From Alkalicoccus luteus (GTDB lineage Bacteria > Bacillota > Bacilli > Bacillales > Salisediminibacteriaceae): a stretch of 64,000 nucleotides of DNA. Location: NCBI RefSeq assembly GCF_012034335.1, contig NZ_JAATHJ010000001.1, positions 62,001-126,000 of the forward strand, in the 5' to 3' direction. How positions within the stretch are numbered: the first letter of the stretch is position 1; every line of letters starts with the position of its first letter. Both the position numbers and the translations under genes were made by a program. This document shows, piece after piece, positions 8,312 to 17,461 of this stretch. Under the pieces are notes generated by a model. The model saw nothing but the letters and a program-made list of their open reading frames with translations. It did no database searches and was not told the DNA's origin.

Positions 8312-8383
8312 CGAGGCTCTTTGTATACAGGAGCCATGAGAAAGAGGACGTCCGGTCCCTTTGTCAGCTCCATACGCTAAGTA

Positions 8384-8418
8384 AGCCCTCTGCATTTTCT
8401 CGCAGAGGGCTCCTTTTT
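8384..8418 (+). terminator. Intrinsic terminator
   Basis: A 10-bp perfect stem (AGCCCTCTGC / GCAGAGGGCT, 8-nt loop) followed by CCTTTTTTA. It ends the small-peptide transcript and faces the convergent alcohol dehydrogenase gene. Confidence 0.92.
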
Positions 8419-8424
8419 TATCAA

Positions 8425-9465
8425 TTAAAGCGTGCTAGTATCAATGACAAAGCGATATTTGACGTCTGATTTCTGGACGCGTTCGTAAGCGTCGTCGATG
8501 TCGTCTGCGGAGATGACTTCGATTTCCGGCATGATCTCGTGCTTGGCGCAGAAGTCGAGCATTTCCTGCGTTTCACGGATGCCGCCGATCAGCGAGCCGG
8601 CAAAGGAGCGGCGCTGCGGAATCAGGGAAAAGACGTGCACATCAAGCGGCTCTGCCGGAGCACCGACGTTGACGAGCGTTTCGTCCAGGCGGAGCAGGGA
8701 GAGGTAGTCGTTGATGTTGATTTTCGCGCTCACGGTGTTGATGATCAGATCAAACTGTCCGGCGAGTGTATTAAACGTCTCTTCATCCTTCGTTGCATAA
8801 TAGGCGCTTGCACCAAAGCGGAGTCCGTCATCCTGCTTGTTCAGCGTCTGAGAGAGCACTGTTACATCGGCGCCCATCGCATGCGCGATTTTGACGGCCA
8901 TGTGCCCGAGCCCGCCGAGTCCGACGACGGCTACTTTTTTGCCTGGTCCGGCCTGCCAGCGGTTCAGCGGAGAAAAGGTCGTGATGCCCGCACAGAGAAG
9001 TGGCGCAGCAGCATCGAGCGGCAGGTTTTCCGGAATGTGGAGGACGAAATCCTCTGTCACGACGATGTGCGTCGAGTAGCCGCCCTGCGTTGGCTCCCCG
9101 TATTTATCAACGCCGTCATAGGTTAGCGTATTGCCTTTTAAGCAGTACTGCTCTTCCCCTGCTTCACAGTTCTCGCACGATCCGCATGATTCGACCATGC
9201 AGCCGACGCCGGCGCGGTCACCCGGTTGGAACTTTGTGACGTCAGAGCCGACTTCTTTGACGATGCCGGCGATTTCATGACCGGGAACGAGCGGGTAGTG
9301 GGCCTCGCCCCAATCGCCGTGTGCCGTATGAATGTCAGAGTGACAGATGCCGGCATAGTGGATCTCCAGTAATACATCGTGCTTGTCGAGCTCGCGGCGC
9401 TGGATGTCCGCCTTGCGAAACGACTGATGCGGTCCGTCCATCGCGCGTGCTTTTGCCATGACCAT
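8425..9465 (-). CDS. Zinc-dependent NAD(P) alcohol dehydrogenase (cinnamyl/aldehyde reductase group)
   Basis: A 346-residue medium-chain dehydrogenase that interconverts alcohols and aldehydes in the cytoplasm. The catalytic zinc ligands are in [15 protein letters not shown] and GHEIAG. The structural zinc lobe [15 protein letters not shown] is complete, and the Rossmann turn is [15 protein letters not shown]. The pattern fits the YahK/AdhA group of NADP-linked reductases of broad substrate range. It is a single gene, with GAAGGAGG about 10 nt before the chosen ATG; a second ATG two codons on is also possible. A role in aldehyde detoxification would suit the adjoining catechol/quinone-type genes but is inference. 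Confidence 0.92.
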   Translation of the reverse strand: MVMAKARAMDGPHQSFRKADIQRRELDKHDVLLEIHYAGICHSDIHTAHGDWGEAHYPLVPGHEIAGIVKEVGSDVTKFQPGDRAGVGCMVESCGSCENCEAGEEQYCLKGNTLTYDGVDKYGEPTQGGYSTHIVVTEDFVLHIPENLPLDAAAPLLCAGITTFSPLNRWQAGPGKKVAVVGLGGLGHMAVKIAHAMGADVTVLSQTLNKQDDGLRFGASAYYATKDEETFNTLAGQFDLIINTVSAKININDYLSLLRLDETLVNVGAPAEPLDVHVFSLIPQRRSFAGSLIGGIRETQEMLDFCAKHEIMPEIEVISADDIDDAYERVQKSDVKYRFVIDTSTL

Positions 9466-9585
9466 ACGTATAACGCCTCCTTCAGAATAACGAAGAGCCG
9501 AAAGAGCTCCCTATTCGCTATCATAATATGGCAGAGGGACACGGCGCCAAGAATCCGGCTCGTTAAAGAGGCAGCGCACCTTCTC

Positions 9586-10125
9586 TTACAGCACGTCGAT
9601 CAGCTCCGTATCGGTATAGATCGCAATGTACACAACAGCTTTTTCGTCACCGACGTTTTGCACGAAGTGGGGGACGCTTGCGTTCCAGCTGAAGGAGTCG
9701 CCCGGTTCAACGATGAACGAGTCTTCGCCTTGTTCGGCGAGAAGCTTCCCTTCCAGTACAAAGTGAGATTCCTCTCCTTCGTGGGAGTGGGGCTCGCCGA
9801 TCGATCCGCCGGGCGGGATTTCCACGATCATCGTGCGCAGCCCGCCTTTTGAGGCGAGATGTTCGATGGTTAACCCTCTGTACTCGGAATGACGCCGTTC
9901 GCTCTGGCGTACGACGCGCATGTGGTCATTTTTCTCCAGCAGCAGGTACGGTAGCGGCACCTTCAAAAATGCTGCAATGGTCTGCAGGGTGGCGATGGAA
10001 GGAGAAGTGTTGTTGTTTTCCACGTTGCTGATAAAGCCTTTGGAGAGGCCGGTGCTCTCACTCATCTGCGCGATCGTAATCCGCTTTCGGTTGCGGATGG
10101 CCCGTATTTTTGATCCGATTTCCAC
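9586..10125 (-). CDS. XRE-family regulator with cupin sensor domain
   Basis: A 179-residue regulator with an N-terminal helix-turn-helix of the Xre type (residues about 5-60, TIAQMSESTGLSKGFISNVENN) and a C-terminal cupin_2 barrel (about 105-175), with metal-ligand-like residues in EPHSHEGEESHFVLEG. Such proteins bind a small molecule or metal in the cupin and repress nearby catabolic or detoxification genes. It is divergent from the mhqD-like/ribA/catE-like operon, with about 185 bp between starts, so it may control that operon. The effector cannot be told from sequence. Confidence 0.9.
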   Translation of the reverse strand: MEIGSKIRAIRNRKRITIAQMSESTGLSKGFISNVENNNTSPSIATLQTIAAFLKVPLPYLLLEKNDHMRVVRQSERRHSEYRGLTIEHLASKGGLRTMIVEIPPGGSIGEPHSHEGEESHFVLEGKLLAEQGEDSFIVEPGDSFSWNASVPHFVQNVGDEKAVVYIAIYTDTELIDVL

Positions 10126-10184
10126 AGCTGTTCACCTCAGATTATTCTAATAAGAAACTTAGTTTTATATTAACAAACAATTTC

Positions 10185-10234
10185 TTGACAAACCAGCGGG
10201 AAGGGCGTATCTTAAAAGTAATAAATCACTTACT
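10185..10234 (+). promoter_or_regulatory. Promoter and candidate operator of the mhqD-like operon
   Basis: TTGACA (10185-10190) and TATCTT (10208-10213) are 17 bp apart. Directly downstream an imperfect inverted repeat AGTAA-N8-TTACT (10217-10234) could bind the repressor, either the divergent XRE-cupin protein or a MarR-type factor encoded elsewhere. Confidence 0.65.
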
Positions 10235-10311
10235 AAAAGTATGTGTATTTTTTTGGTGGATTGTTTTCTTATATGAATATTAGTTTCTCAAAAGAAAAAA
10301 GGAGTGGTGTT

Positions 10312-10959
10312 ATGACATTCACCTACAAGCTGCGAAAACCGGCCGCACCGGCCGAAGCAAATCCGGTCGTATTTTTGCTGCACGGGATGGGGAGCAATGA
10401 ACAGGACATGTTAGCACTTGGGGAGGAGTTGAGTGACCGTTTTTACGTGTTCAGCCTGCGGGGGCACCTGCCACATCCGCCGGGATATGCGTATTTTACA
10501 GTCGAGGAGTTCGGCAAGCCGCACCACGATGTGTTCGCGGATGCAATGGAGCGGTTGACAGAGTTTATAGAAGACAGTTTAAACAAGCATCCGATCGATC
10601 CGGAACATGTGTAGCTGGCCGGATTCAGCCAGGGGGCAATTGCATCTCTCTCGCTCGGACTGATGCATCAAGAACAGATCCGCGGTGTCGGAGCGCTGAG
10701 CTGCTACCTACCAGCATTTATGCACGAGCATGCCGCCGCGCATCTCTCCGTTTATATGGCACACGGTACAGCCGATCCGGTGCTGCCGTATGCATGGGGA
10801 GAAGAGGCGCATCACCGTCTCGAACAGGGCGGCGTTGACGTACAGTTTACAGCGTTTGACGGCGGACATGCCGTACCGGCTGATATTAAGCAGGGCTTTC
10901 AGCAGTGGATCCGTGCTATGGTCGAAGGAGGACAACAGGATGCTTTCAAGCATAAGTAA
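10312..10959 (+). pseudogene. Alpha/beta-hydrolase (MhqD-like phospholipase/carboxylesterase) interrupted by an in-frame TAG
   Basis: From ATG 10312 (AAGGAG 7 nt upstream) the frame encodes an esterase of the MhqD/YodD group: VFLLHGMGSNEQDM near the N-terminus, then the nucleophile elbow AGFSQGA, and an HGTADPVLPY Asp loop and GGHAVP His at the end. A TAG at 10612-10614 interrupts the frame three residues before the GFSQG elbow; reading resumes in the same frame up to TAA 10957-10959. A single base change from a Tyr codon would explain it. All catalytic motifs beyond the stop are intact, so the mutation is recent, is a sequencing error, or is read through. It overlaps the next gene by 20 bp. 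Confidence 0.85.
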
Positions 10960-11674
10960 AGACGTTTACAGTCTCCTCGACAGTAAGATACAGCTGATCG
11001 AGCGAGATGGAGAGGCGATGTATCTTGTTGGCCCGGTCCGCATGCCGGTCCATCTCGACGGCAGAACGGTTACCTTTCAGTGGTATTCCTGGCTGACGTG
11101 CAGCGAGGCCGCTGTAAACTATGAAAAGCTGCTCGAGCAGCTTGCCCAGGCCGACCTGGCAAACCTGCAGCAGTCGAGTGTACTCGTCTACGGGGATTTT
11201 GCTGAAGCAGAAGATGCGGTGACCCGTATGCACTCCATCTGCCACACGGGGGATATTTTCGGCAGCAAGCGCTGTGACTGCGGCTTTCAGCTGAAGCAGT
11301 CGATGCGTATGATTGCCGACCGTGGAGCAGGAGCACTCTTTTACCTCGCAAACCATGAAGGAAGAGGGATTGTACTGTTCAGCAAAGCAATGGCGTACCT
11401 CCTGCAGGAGAACGGCTTTGATACGATCGATGCCAATCATGCGCTCGGCTTTGCTGATGATGCGAGAAGCTACGAGGAAGCCGTCTTGGTGCTGAAGAGC
11501 CTCCGATCCAAGCCGGTGACACTTCTTACAAACAATCCGAACAAGATCGAGGCTCTTACGCGGGCCGGAATAACCCTGACAGAGCGCCAGTCGATCTGGG
11601 GCGGTGTTTCCAAGTTTAACGAAGCCTATTTGCAGACGAAAAGAACTCGCTCCGGGCATCTGGAGCAGCTGTAA
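10940..11674 (+). CDS. ribA: GTP cyclohydrolase II (stand-alone RibA)
   Basis: A 244-residue enzyme that opens GTP at the first step of riboflavin synthesis. Zinc ligands are the three Cys of ICHTGDIFGSKRCDC (C-X10-C-X-C). The active-site blocks NHEGRGIVLFSKAMAYLLQ, DANHALGFADDARSY and LLTNNPNKIEAL are intact. It lacks the RibB (DHBP synthase) half that is fused in the RibBA of Bacillus rib operons. The start ATG at 10940 lies inside the end of the esterase frame, with GAAGGAGG 8 nt upstream. Its place between quinone/catechol-type genes suggests an extra flavin supply for flavin-dependent oxidoreductases under the same control. Confidence 0.9.
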   Translation: MLSSISKDVYSLLDSKIQLIERDGEAMYLVGPVRMPVHLDGRTVTFQWYSWLTCSEAAVNYEKLLEQLAQADLANLQQSSVLVYGDFAEAEDAVTRMHSICHTGDIFGSKRCDCGFQLKQSMRMIADRGAGALFYLANHEGRGIVLFSKAMAYLLQENGFDTIDANHALGFADDARSYEEAVLVLKSLRSKPVTLLTNNPNKIEALTRAGITLTERQSIWGGVSKFNEAYLQTKRTRSGHLEQL

Positions 11675-11699
11675 TCATAAACGAAAGGAACGATAAATC

Positions 11700-12554
11700 A
11701 TGTATTTTCACCGTAAACCTGTTACACACGTGAGTCATGTCTCTCTGAAAGTAGAGGATTTAGAAAGGGCGCTCCGTTTTTACACGACCGTAATCGGCTT
11801 TCAAGTGGCCGACCAGACAGCTCGCACAGCGGAACTTACGGCAGGCGGCGCTGTACTTCTAACGCTCGAGCAGCCGGAGGACGTCATGCCGAAGCAGCCG
11901 CGCACGACCGGCCTGTTTCACTTTGCGCTGCTTGTACCGGATCGTGCCGACGTCGGCCGCTTTATCAAGCACTCGGTCAAGCACGGAAACGTGATTCAGG
12001 GGGCATCGGATCACCGGGTCAGTGAAGCGCTGTACCTAACGGATCCGGACGGGAACGGCATTGAAATCTACGCCGACCGCGATCCGTCCAGCTGGCCGTG
12101 GACGAATGATCAGGTCGGCATGGTCACCGAACCACTCGATGTGGAAAGTCTTTTGGAAGCAGCGGGTGACACCGAGTGGAACGGGCTTCCGGAGGGGACC
12201 GTGATGGGCCACATCCACCTGCACGTATCCGATATGGAGCGGGATACCGCCTTTTATACAGACGTTCTAGGCCTTGCCGTCGTCAGCTCCTACGGCGGAC
12301 AGGCAAACTTCCTTTCCGACAGCCGCTATCACCACCACGTGGCCCTGAACGTCTGGAACGGCCGCAACATTCCCGCACCGGCCGAGAACAGCGTCGGCCT
12401 CCGGCACTATACGATTGCCTTTCCGAATGAAGACGCGCGTCAAAACGTGCTCTCCCGCCTTGAGCAAACGGAAGCCGCTATCACCCGTGAAAAAGACGCT
12501 ATCGTCACCGCCGACCCGGCAGGCAACCGAATTCAGCTGGTGGTGGAAGGATAA
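11700..12554 (+). CDS. CatE-like extradiol ring-cleavage dioxygenase (VOC/glyoxalase fold)
   Basis: A 284-residue protein with two tandem vicinal-oxygen-chelate modules (residues about 8-130 and 165-280). The second contains MGHIHLHVSDMERDTAFYTDVLGL, YHHHVALNVW and an acidic residue in the C-terminal strand, the usual iron ligand positions. The overall pattern is very close to the catechol-2,3-dioxygenase CatE of Bacillus. Together with an MhqD-like esterase it resembles the Mhq system that removes quinones and catechols. It lies 25 bp after ribA and is followed by a terminator, so it ends the operon. Confidence 0.88.
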   Translation: MYFHRKPVTHVSHVSLKVEDLERALRFYTTVIGFQVADQTARTAELTAGGAVLLTLEQPEDVMPKQPRTTGLFHFALLVPDRADVGRFIKHSVKHGNVIQGASDHRVSEALYLTDPDGNGIEIYADRDPSSWPWTNDQVGMVTEPLDVESLLEAAGDTEWNGLPEGTVMGHIHLHVSDMERDTAFYTDVLGLAVVSSYGGQANFLSDSRYHHHVALNVWNGRNIPAPAENSVGLRHYTIAFPNEDARQNVLSRLEQTEAAITREKDAIVTADPAGNRIQLVVEG

Positions 12555-12570
12555 TATTAGAAAAACACGT

Positions 12571-12604
12571 GCCTCTGTTGTCTGCTGGATAACAGAGGCT
12601 TTTG
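12571..12604 (+). terminator. Terminator of the ribA/catE-like operon
   Basis: GCCTCTGTT / AACAGAGGC with a 10-11-nt loop, followed by TTTT. Confidence 0.85.
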
Positions 12605-12902
12605 AGCACGATAATTGCTTCTATGAATGTTCGAGTAAGGATAGTAAAAGAATAGAGGGTACGACATTCTACAAAGTAGTATTAAAAAATGTGCTCATAT
12701 AGCTTAATGAAGATCATATTATCACAATCAAGAATAAATAGAATGAAGGCTGTTAGATTCCATTTACATTCCAATATAAAAAGCGTAAAATCATAGTAAA
12801 TATAGACTGCTTTAGTAATTAATAAAAATGTATTTACTCAAACTTCCCAGTATTTTGCAAAGTTCAAAGAAATACAAGATTAATCTTGAAGGAGCCGGTG
12901 AT
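12605..12902. other. AT-rich intergenic stretch without a recognised gene
   Basis: About 300 bp, clearly richer in A+T than the operon to the left. No tRNA, terminal inverted repeat or insertion sequence end was seen. An ATG at 12828 is in frame with the DUF262 pseudogene downstream, but it has no ribosome-binding site. The composition change marks the left edge of the accessory region. Confidence 0.6.
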
Positions 12903-14698
12903 TTGTCGAATTATCAAGTAAACAATACAAGTGTGAATATTCTGCTTAACTGGATTGAGGAAGGTATAGTTGCTATCCCAGAAATTCAACGTCCGTTTGT
13001 CTGGAAAGCAACAAAAGTGAGAGATCTATTAGATTCTTTGTACAATGATTATCCAGTTGGATACATCATTACCTGGCAAAACCCAGATGCATGATTGAAA
13101 GATGGATCTCTTTCTCAGGGGAAGCGAATTTTAATTGATGGGCAGCAGCGCGTTACCGCCTTAATGGCTGCAATTAGTGGAAAAGAAGTAGTCACTAACA
13201 ATTATAGTAAACGAAAGATCAACATTGCGTTTAACCCAATTGAGCAAACGTTTGAAGTTCAAAACCCAGCTATATTAAAAGACAAAAGATGGATACCAGA
13301 TATAGCTGAACTGTTTAACCCTCAGTTTAATACATTTGAGTTTATTAAACTTATTGTGAATCAAATGAAGAAGTTTCCAATAACGAGTTAAATCAAGTTA
13401 TTCAAAAACTGATAAGCATCCGGCACAGTTCGTTAGGTGTTATTGAACTAGCGCACACGCTGGATATAGAAAAAGTAACAGAGATTTTTATTAGAATTAA
13501 TTCAGCTGGAGTTAATTTGAGTCAGGCTGACTTTGCTATGTCTAAGGTCTCTGTAAATGACACATATGATGGACCTGCTATAAGAAAAACCGTAGATTAC
13601 TTTTGCAATTTAATACGGAATCCGGCGGTATATGAGAACATTCTTGAGAATGATCAAGAGTTCTCTGCTTCGGAGAATTTTTCAAAGATGAAATGGTTAA
13701 AGCACTATAATACAAACATTTATGAGCCGAGCTATTCTGATCTCTTACGTGTGGCATTTACTTATAAATTTTTGAGGGGTAGGCTTTCTAACCTGGTAAG
13801 CCTTTTATCAGGTAGAGATTTTGAAACGAGAGAGTACAAGGAAGAAATAATTAAAGAATCGTTTGAAAAGCTTTATGATGGAGTGCACCGCTTTATAAAC
13901 GAAACCAATTTTAAACGATTTATCGTTATTTTAAAGTCAGCAGGGGTTATTAATTCGAAGCTAGTTAGATCGCAAAATGCGTTGAACTTTGCTTATGCAT
14001 TATATTTGTTACTAAGAGAAAAAGGGGTCAAAGAAGCTACAATTAACCAAGTAGTTCGAAAATGGTTAGTAGCATCTATATTAACGGAACGGTATTCTTC
14101 TTCACCTGAATCTATGTTTGATTTTGATATTAAGCGTTTTGCTCAACATGATGATCCCGTGGCCTACGTTGATAAAATGGAGGCTGGTGAATTGTCGGAA
14201 GCGTATTGGGATAATATAATGCCTACAAATCTCGATACATCTGTTACGAGCAGCCCTTATTTCAATCTCTATGTCATGGCTCAAATTTACGATAAAGACT
14301 ATGCTTTTTTATCTAAATCAGTAACAGTTCAGCAACTGATTGAAGAACGTGGAGACGTACATCACGTGTTTCCTAAAAAATACCTTCAAAATAATGGCTA
14401 CAACAACAAAAGTCAATACAATCAAATTGCAAATTATGTTTACACGGAGCAAACTGTAAATTTAACAATTAAAGCGACACCGCCCTCATCGTATATGCAG
14501 GAAGTTCAACATCAGATTGAGGATCAAACATTTAGAATTGGTGAGATTACAGATAAACAAAAATTAGCTGAGAACATGCGTATGAACTGTGTTCCAGACT
14601 CTATTAACTGGATGGACGATTCAAACTATCAAGACTTTCTAAATGAACGAAGAGAACTTATTACAGAGAAGATCAGAACGTATTATAAAAGTTTATAG
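12903..14698 (+). pseudogene. DUF262-DUF1524 (GmrSD-type) nuclease gene, disrupted by a stop and a frameshift
   Basis: The best start is TTG 12903, with AAGGAG 8 nt upstream. DUF262 motifs are clear: [45 protein letters not shown] and FIRINSAGVNLSQADF. The C-terminus is an HNH-type DUF1524 domain with DVHHVFPKKYL and a later NLTI block. The frame is broken twice: TGA at 13092-13094 directly after the [10 protein letters not shown] segment, and a likely one-base deletion near 13371 (an A lost before ATGAAGAAG), after which the sequence continues as [16 protein letters not shown] in another frame. DUF262-DUF1524 proteins are type IV restriction-like anti-phage nucleases. This copy looks recently inactivated. 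Its A+T content indicates transfer. Confidence 0.88.
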
Positions 14699-14813
14699 CT
14701 TTAAGTCCATTGTTGATTAATACACTTTGAGAGTGATTTGTAACTTTCTCCTCCTGTTTACCGTATATATAAACAGCACTCTGCAGGTATACATGCAGGA
14801 GAGGGGGATACAT

Positions 14814-14960
14814 GTGGATCCGATAACGTTAGTATTAGTCGTCGTGCTGGTCATCTTTTTCTTTCCACTGATCATGCGCGGCGTCGGATGCTTAATCCGG
14901 TCACTTGCGACAATTATACTCATCGTGGTGGCAGTTGCTTTAGTCATGCAGCTGTTGTAG
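14814..14960 (+). CDS. Small membrane protein
   Basis: A 48-residue protein starting at GTG 14814 after a strong AGGAGAGGGGG site; the overlapping ATG at 14812 stops after four codons. Two hydrophobic helices (ITLVLVVVLVIFFFPLIM and LIRSLATIILIVVAVALVM) are joined by RGVGC. There is no charged functional motif. The longer frame from 14727 lacks a ribosome-binding site. A TATATA element lies about 45 bp upstream, and a strong terminator follows 14 bp after the stop, so this is a short unit of its own. Function unknown. Confidence 0.7.
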   Translation: MDPITLVLVVVLVIFFFPLIMRGVGCLIRSLATIILIVVAVALVMQLL

Positions 14961-14974
14961 CGGATGATAAATAA

Positions 14975-15013
14975 AACCTGCTGGTCTATCTTTTGGACCA
15001 GCAGGTTCTTTTT
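14975..15013. terminator. Bidirectional terminator
   Basis: AACCTGCTGGTC / GACCAGCAGGTT (12 bp perfect, about 9-nt loop). T-rich tracts follow on both strands, serving the small membrane protein on + and the HNH gene on -. Confidence 0.92.
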
Positions 15014-15022
15014 ATTTTCGGG

Positions 15023-16045
15023 TTACGTAGCCGGTGGCACCCAGATATCGTTATACCCATTTTTAATGGAATATTGATACATCTGTCGCAGTTTGGCAGG
15101 GGCGTAAACGTCGAAATCAGCAATCTCTGCCTGTTCCTGTAATGCCTCATTTCGGTCCAGGAGCTTATCCAGATAAAAAGGCTTTGCCAGCTTGTCGGAC
15201 TTGGAGCTGTTGCACGTCTGACAGCTGAGCACCAGGTTCCAAACCTGATCAGACTGCACGAACGACCAAGGGATAAAATGATCCACGTGCGTGCTTCGTT
15301 TGCCGGTGGAGACGTCTTTTCCGCAGTAAAAGCAGGATGCATCCATGTAGTGAAGCAGTATTTTTTCAAACGGCTTCAGGTTTTCCCGCTTGGACAGATC
15401 CTCCACTTTCAAAAGCAGGCCGGAAGCGGTACCGTTCAGCTTCTCGATCATACGTGCCAGGTGGAAATTGGTCAGCTGAACGAGCAGAAGCTGATACTTC
15501 AGCAGAAACGTATAAACGTTAGGATGAAAGCGGAGCTTTTCCTGCTGATGGCTGAATTCGTAAAAGGTCTCTTCCGTATCACCAAACAGCGCACCAAATA
15601 CGTTTGTTTTCATCGCCTGCTTCACTTTGTGGACGATCTCCACCTGATTTGCGTCCGGCACCTTATCGAATTTCCAGCCGGGAGGAGTGGCATGTGCGGC
15701 CTGATAGTCCAAAATGATCGTCGCTGCTTTCGCATTTGCTCCCGTATTGTGCTGCGTGATCCCGTTTCCGACCACCATGTTCCAGAACATTTTGGCAAAG
15801 CTGTAAGCGAGCTGATCGTAGTTCACCTCGAGTCGGTCGTTTACGTTGTACAGATTCTCAATCAGCGACTTAAACAGCACGAACTTATACGTGGAGGATT
15901 TTGTGGATTTCGTCGACATCACCCGTGAGAAAATCCGCCAGATCTCTTCGTCTGTTATGTACGCATGCTTTAATTCGCCTTCTCGGAGCTTATGATACAT
16001 CGCTGTCACCGCCCACTGGTAGTTATGTTCCAGTATAGCAGACAT
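15023..16045 (-). CDS. HNH endonuclease family protein
   Basis: About 340 residues. The N-terminal two thirds is helical with no recognised domain. The C-terminal part has a treble-clef HNH site: CFYCGKDVS, then THVDHFIPWS, then NLVLSCQTCNSSKSDK, with both zinc Cys pairs and the catalytic His. The frame stays open for 11 codons further upstream, but those codons are the hairpin of the gntP terminator, so the start must be at ATG 16045 or at ATG 16000. Neither has a strong ribosome-binding site; a TATACT element at about 16032-16037 would favour 16000. It adjoins the DUF262 pseudogene, so a defence role is plausible but unproven. Confidence 0.82.
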   Translation of the reverse strand: MSAILEHNYQWAVTAMYHKLREGELKHAYITDEEIWRIFSRVMSTKSTKSSTYKFVLFKSLIENLYNVNDRLEVNYDQLAYSFAKMFWNMVVGNGITQHNTGANAKAATIILDYQAAHATPPGWKFDKVPDANQVEIVHKVKQAMKTNVFGALFGDTEETFYEFSHQQEKLRFHPNVYTFLLKYQLLLVQLTNFHLARMIEKLNGTASGLLLKVEDLSKRENLKPFEKILLHYMDASCFYCGKDVSTGKRSTHVDHFIPWSFVQSDQVWNLVLSCQTCNSSKSDKLAKPFYLDKLLDRNEALQEQAEIADFDVYAPAKLRQMYQYSIKNGYNDIWVPPAT

Positions 16046-16058
16046 ACATACAAAGTTG

Positions 16059-16097
16059 AAAAAGCAGTCCGACCGCAATAGGTTTGGACTGCTTTTT
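16059..16097 (-). terminator. Terminator of the GntP operon
   Basis: AAAAAGCAGTCC / GGACTGCTTTTT (12-bp perfect stem, 15-nt loop) directly follows the gntP stop. It is symmetrical, so it could also work on the + strand. Confidence 0.9.
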
Positions 16098-16098
16098 C

Positions 16099-17439
16099 TT
16101 ATAGTCCGGGAAGAACACCGGAGAAAAGACTTAATATAAATACCATTGCAAGTGCTGTTAGACCGGCGATGAAGCCGCCGAGGCTCCAGGCAAGCAGCGT
16201 CTGCGGAATGGTGAGTCGTCCGAATTTGTTGACGACCCAGAAGCCTGAATCGTTCGGCAGTGAGAGACCGATGGCACCGGCGCAGATAGCAAGGCCGAGC
16301 AGTACAGGAGAGGTCCCCAGTTCAACGGTCAGCGGTCCAAGGATGCTGGACGTCGTGACGAGTGCTACAGTAGCAGAACCGAGAGAAGCCCGGAGGATCT
16401 GTGCGAAAATGAAGGCAAGCAGGATTACTGGAATGGCCCATCCTTGCATCGTCGTGATCAGGTGATCACCGATACCGCTTTCATTTATGACCGCTCCATA
16501 TGCACCACCGGCACCGGTAACGAGAATGATCAAGCCGGCGGAGCTGATCGCATCGGCGTACATTTTCTGCTTTGGCACCGTAATATATGGGTGCAGAACG
16601 ATGATGGCGACAATGACACTGATAAAGAGGGCGACGTTCTTATCTCCAATAAAGCCGAGAACCGAAGCCGCTGTATTATCAGCAAGAAACAGCTGGGACA
16701 CGGTATTGGAGAGAATGAGAAGGATCGGAAGCAGCAGGATGCTGATAGAAAGCGCAGTGCTGATTTCCTTCTTCGGAGCCGGAATGTCGGATTGATCGAG
16801 CTCCCCGGTTTCTCCAGAATGATGAATGTGTTTACCGATAAACATGCCGTACAGGTAACCCCCGACAATAGTGGCCGGGATTGCTGCGATCAGCCCGTAG
16901 ATGATGAACAGGCCAAGATCGGCCCCGGTGTTCTCAGCTACGATTAACGGGCCGGGAGTAGGCGCGATCATGCTGTGGGAAACAATTAACCCGACCCCCA
17001 GTGCTGTAACGAAGCTGATGATGGAGATGCCTGTCTTCTTTGACAGGCTTTTAACGAGACCGCTCAGGATAACGAATGCTGCATCAAAGAATACCGAAAT
17101 GGATACGGCGCTTCCTGTCAGCCCGAGGCCCAGCGGAGAACGCTGCACGCCAAAGACGCGAAGGACTGCCTGAGCGATCTTTTCAATCGCGCCTGAAGCA
17201 GCGAGAAATTGACCGAACATGACGCCGAGACCGATTAGAATCCCGACTCCAACTAATGTATTTCCGAAGCCGCCGGCGACGATGTCCGGGGCATCGGCCA
17301 GTGGAATCCCAACGACCACAGCGGTAGTCAGAGCCACGGCGATGAGCGCGAGAAATGGTTCAAGCTTTACTTTTAAAATCAGAAAAAAGAGTACGGCAAG
17401 TGAAAGTAGAAAAATGAGCAGCAGTATGTTGCCTTCCAT
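16099..17439 (-). CDS. GntP-family sugar-acid:H+ symporter
   Basis: A 446-residue integral membrane protein with about 12-14 hydrophobic segments. It has the GntP family pattern: an N-terminal LEPFLALIAVALTTAVVVGIPL helix pair, FGNTLVGVGILIGLGVMFGQFLAASGA, and SHSMIAPTPGPLIVAENTG in the middle. The start MEGNILLL has AGGGGGG 8 nt upstream; 39 upstream codons of open frame are dismissed. Family members import gluconate, glycerate or four-carbon acids. It is the last gene of an operon with a DUF1537 kinase and a hydroxyacid dehydrogenase, so a tetronate (threonate or erythronate) is the likely substrate. Confidence 0.9.
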   Translation of the reverse strand: MEGNILLLIFLLSLAVLFFLILKVKLEPFLALIAVALTTAVVVGIPLADAPDIVAGGFGNTLVGVGILIGLGVMFGQFLAASGAIEKIAQAVLRVFGVQRSPLGLGLTGSAVSISVFFDAAFVILSGLVKSLSKKTGISIISFVTALGVGLIVSHSMIAPTPGPLIVAENTGADLGLFIIYGLIAAIPATIVGGYLYGMFIGKHIHHSGETGELDQSDIPAPKKEISTALSISILLLPILLILSNTVSQLFLADNTAASVLGFIGDKNVALFISVIVAIIVLHPYITVPKQKMYADAISSAGLIILVTGAGGAYGAVINESGIGDHLITTMQGWAIPVILLAFIFAQILRASLGSATVALVTTSSILGPLTVELGTSPVLLGLAICAGAIGLSLPNDSGFWVVNKFGRLTIPQTLLAWSLGGFIAGLTALAMVFILSLFSGVLPGL

Positions 17440-17461
17440 ATTGTTGACCCCCCTGAATGAA

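Noticed and set aside
12605-16097. An insertion sequence or prophage carrying the DUF262 and HNH genes
   Set aside because: No transposase, integrase, tRNA attachment site, terminal repeats or phage structural genes were seen.
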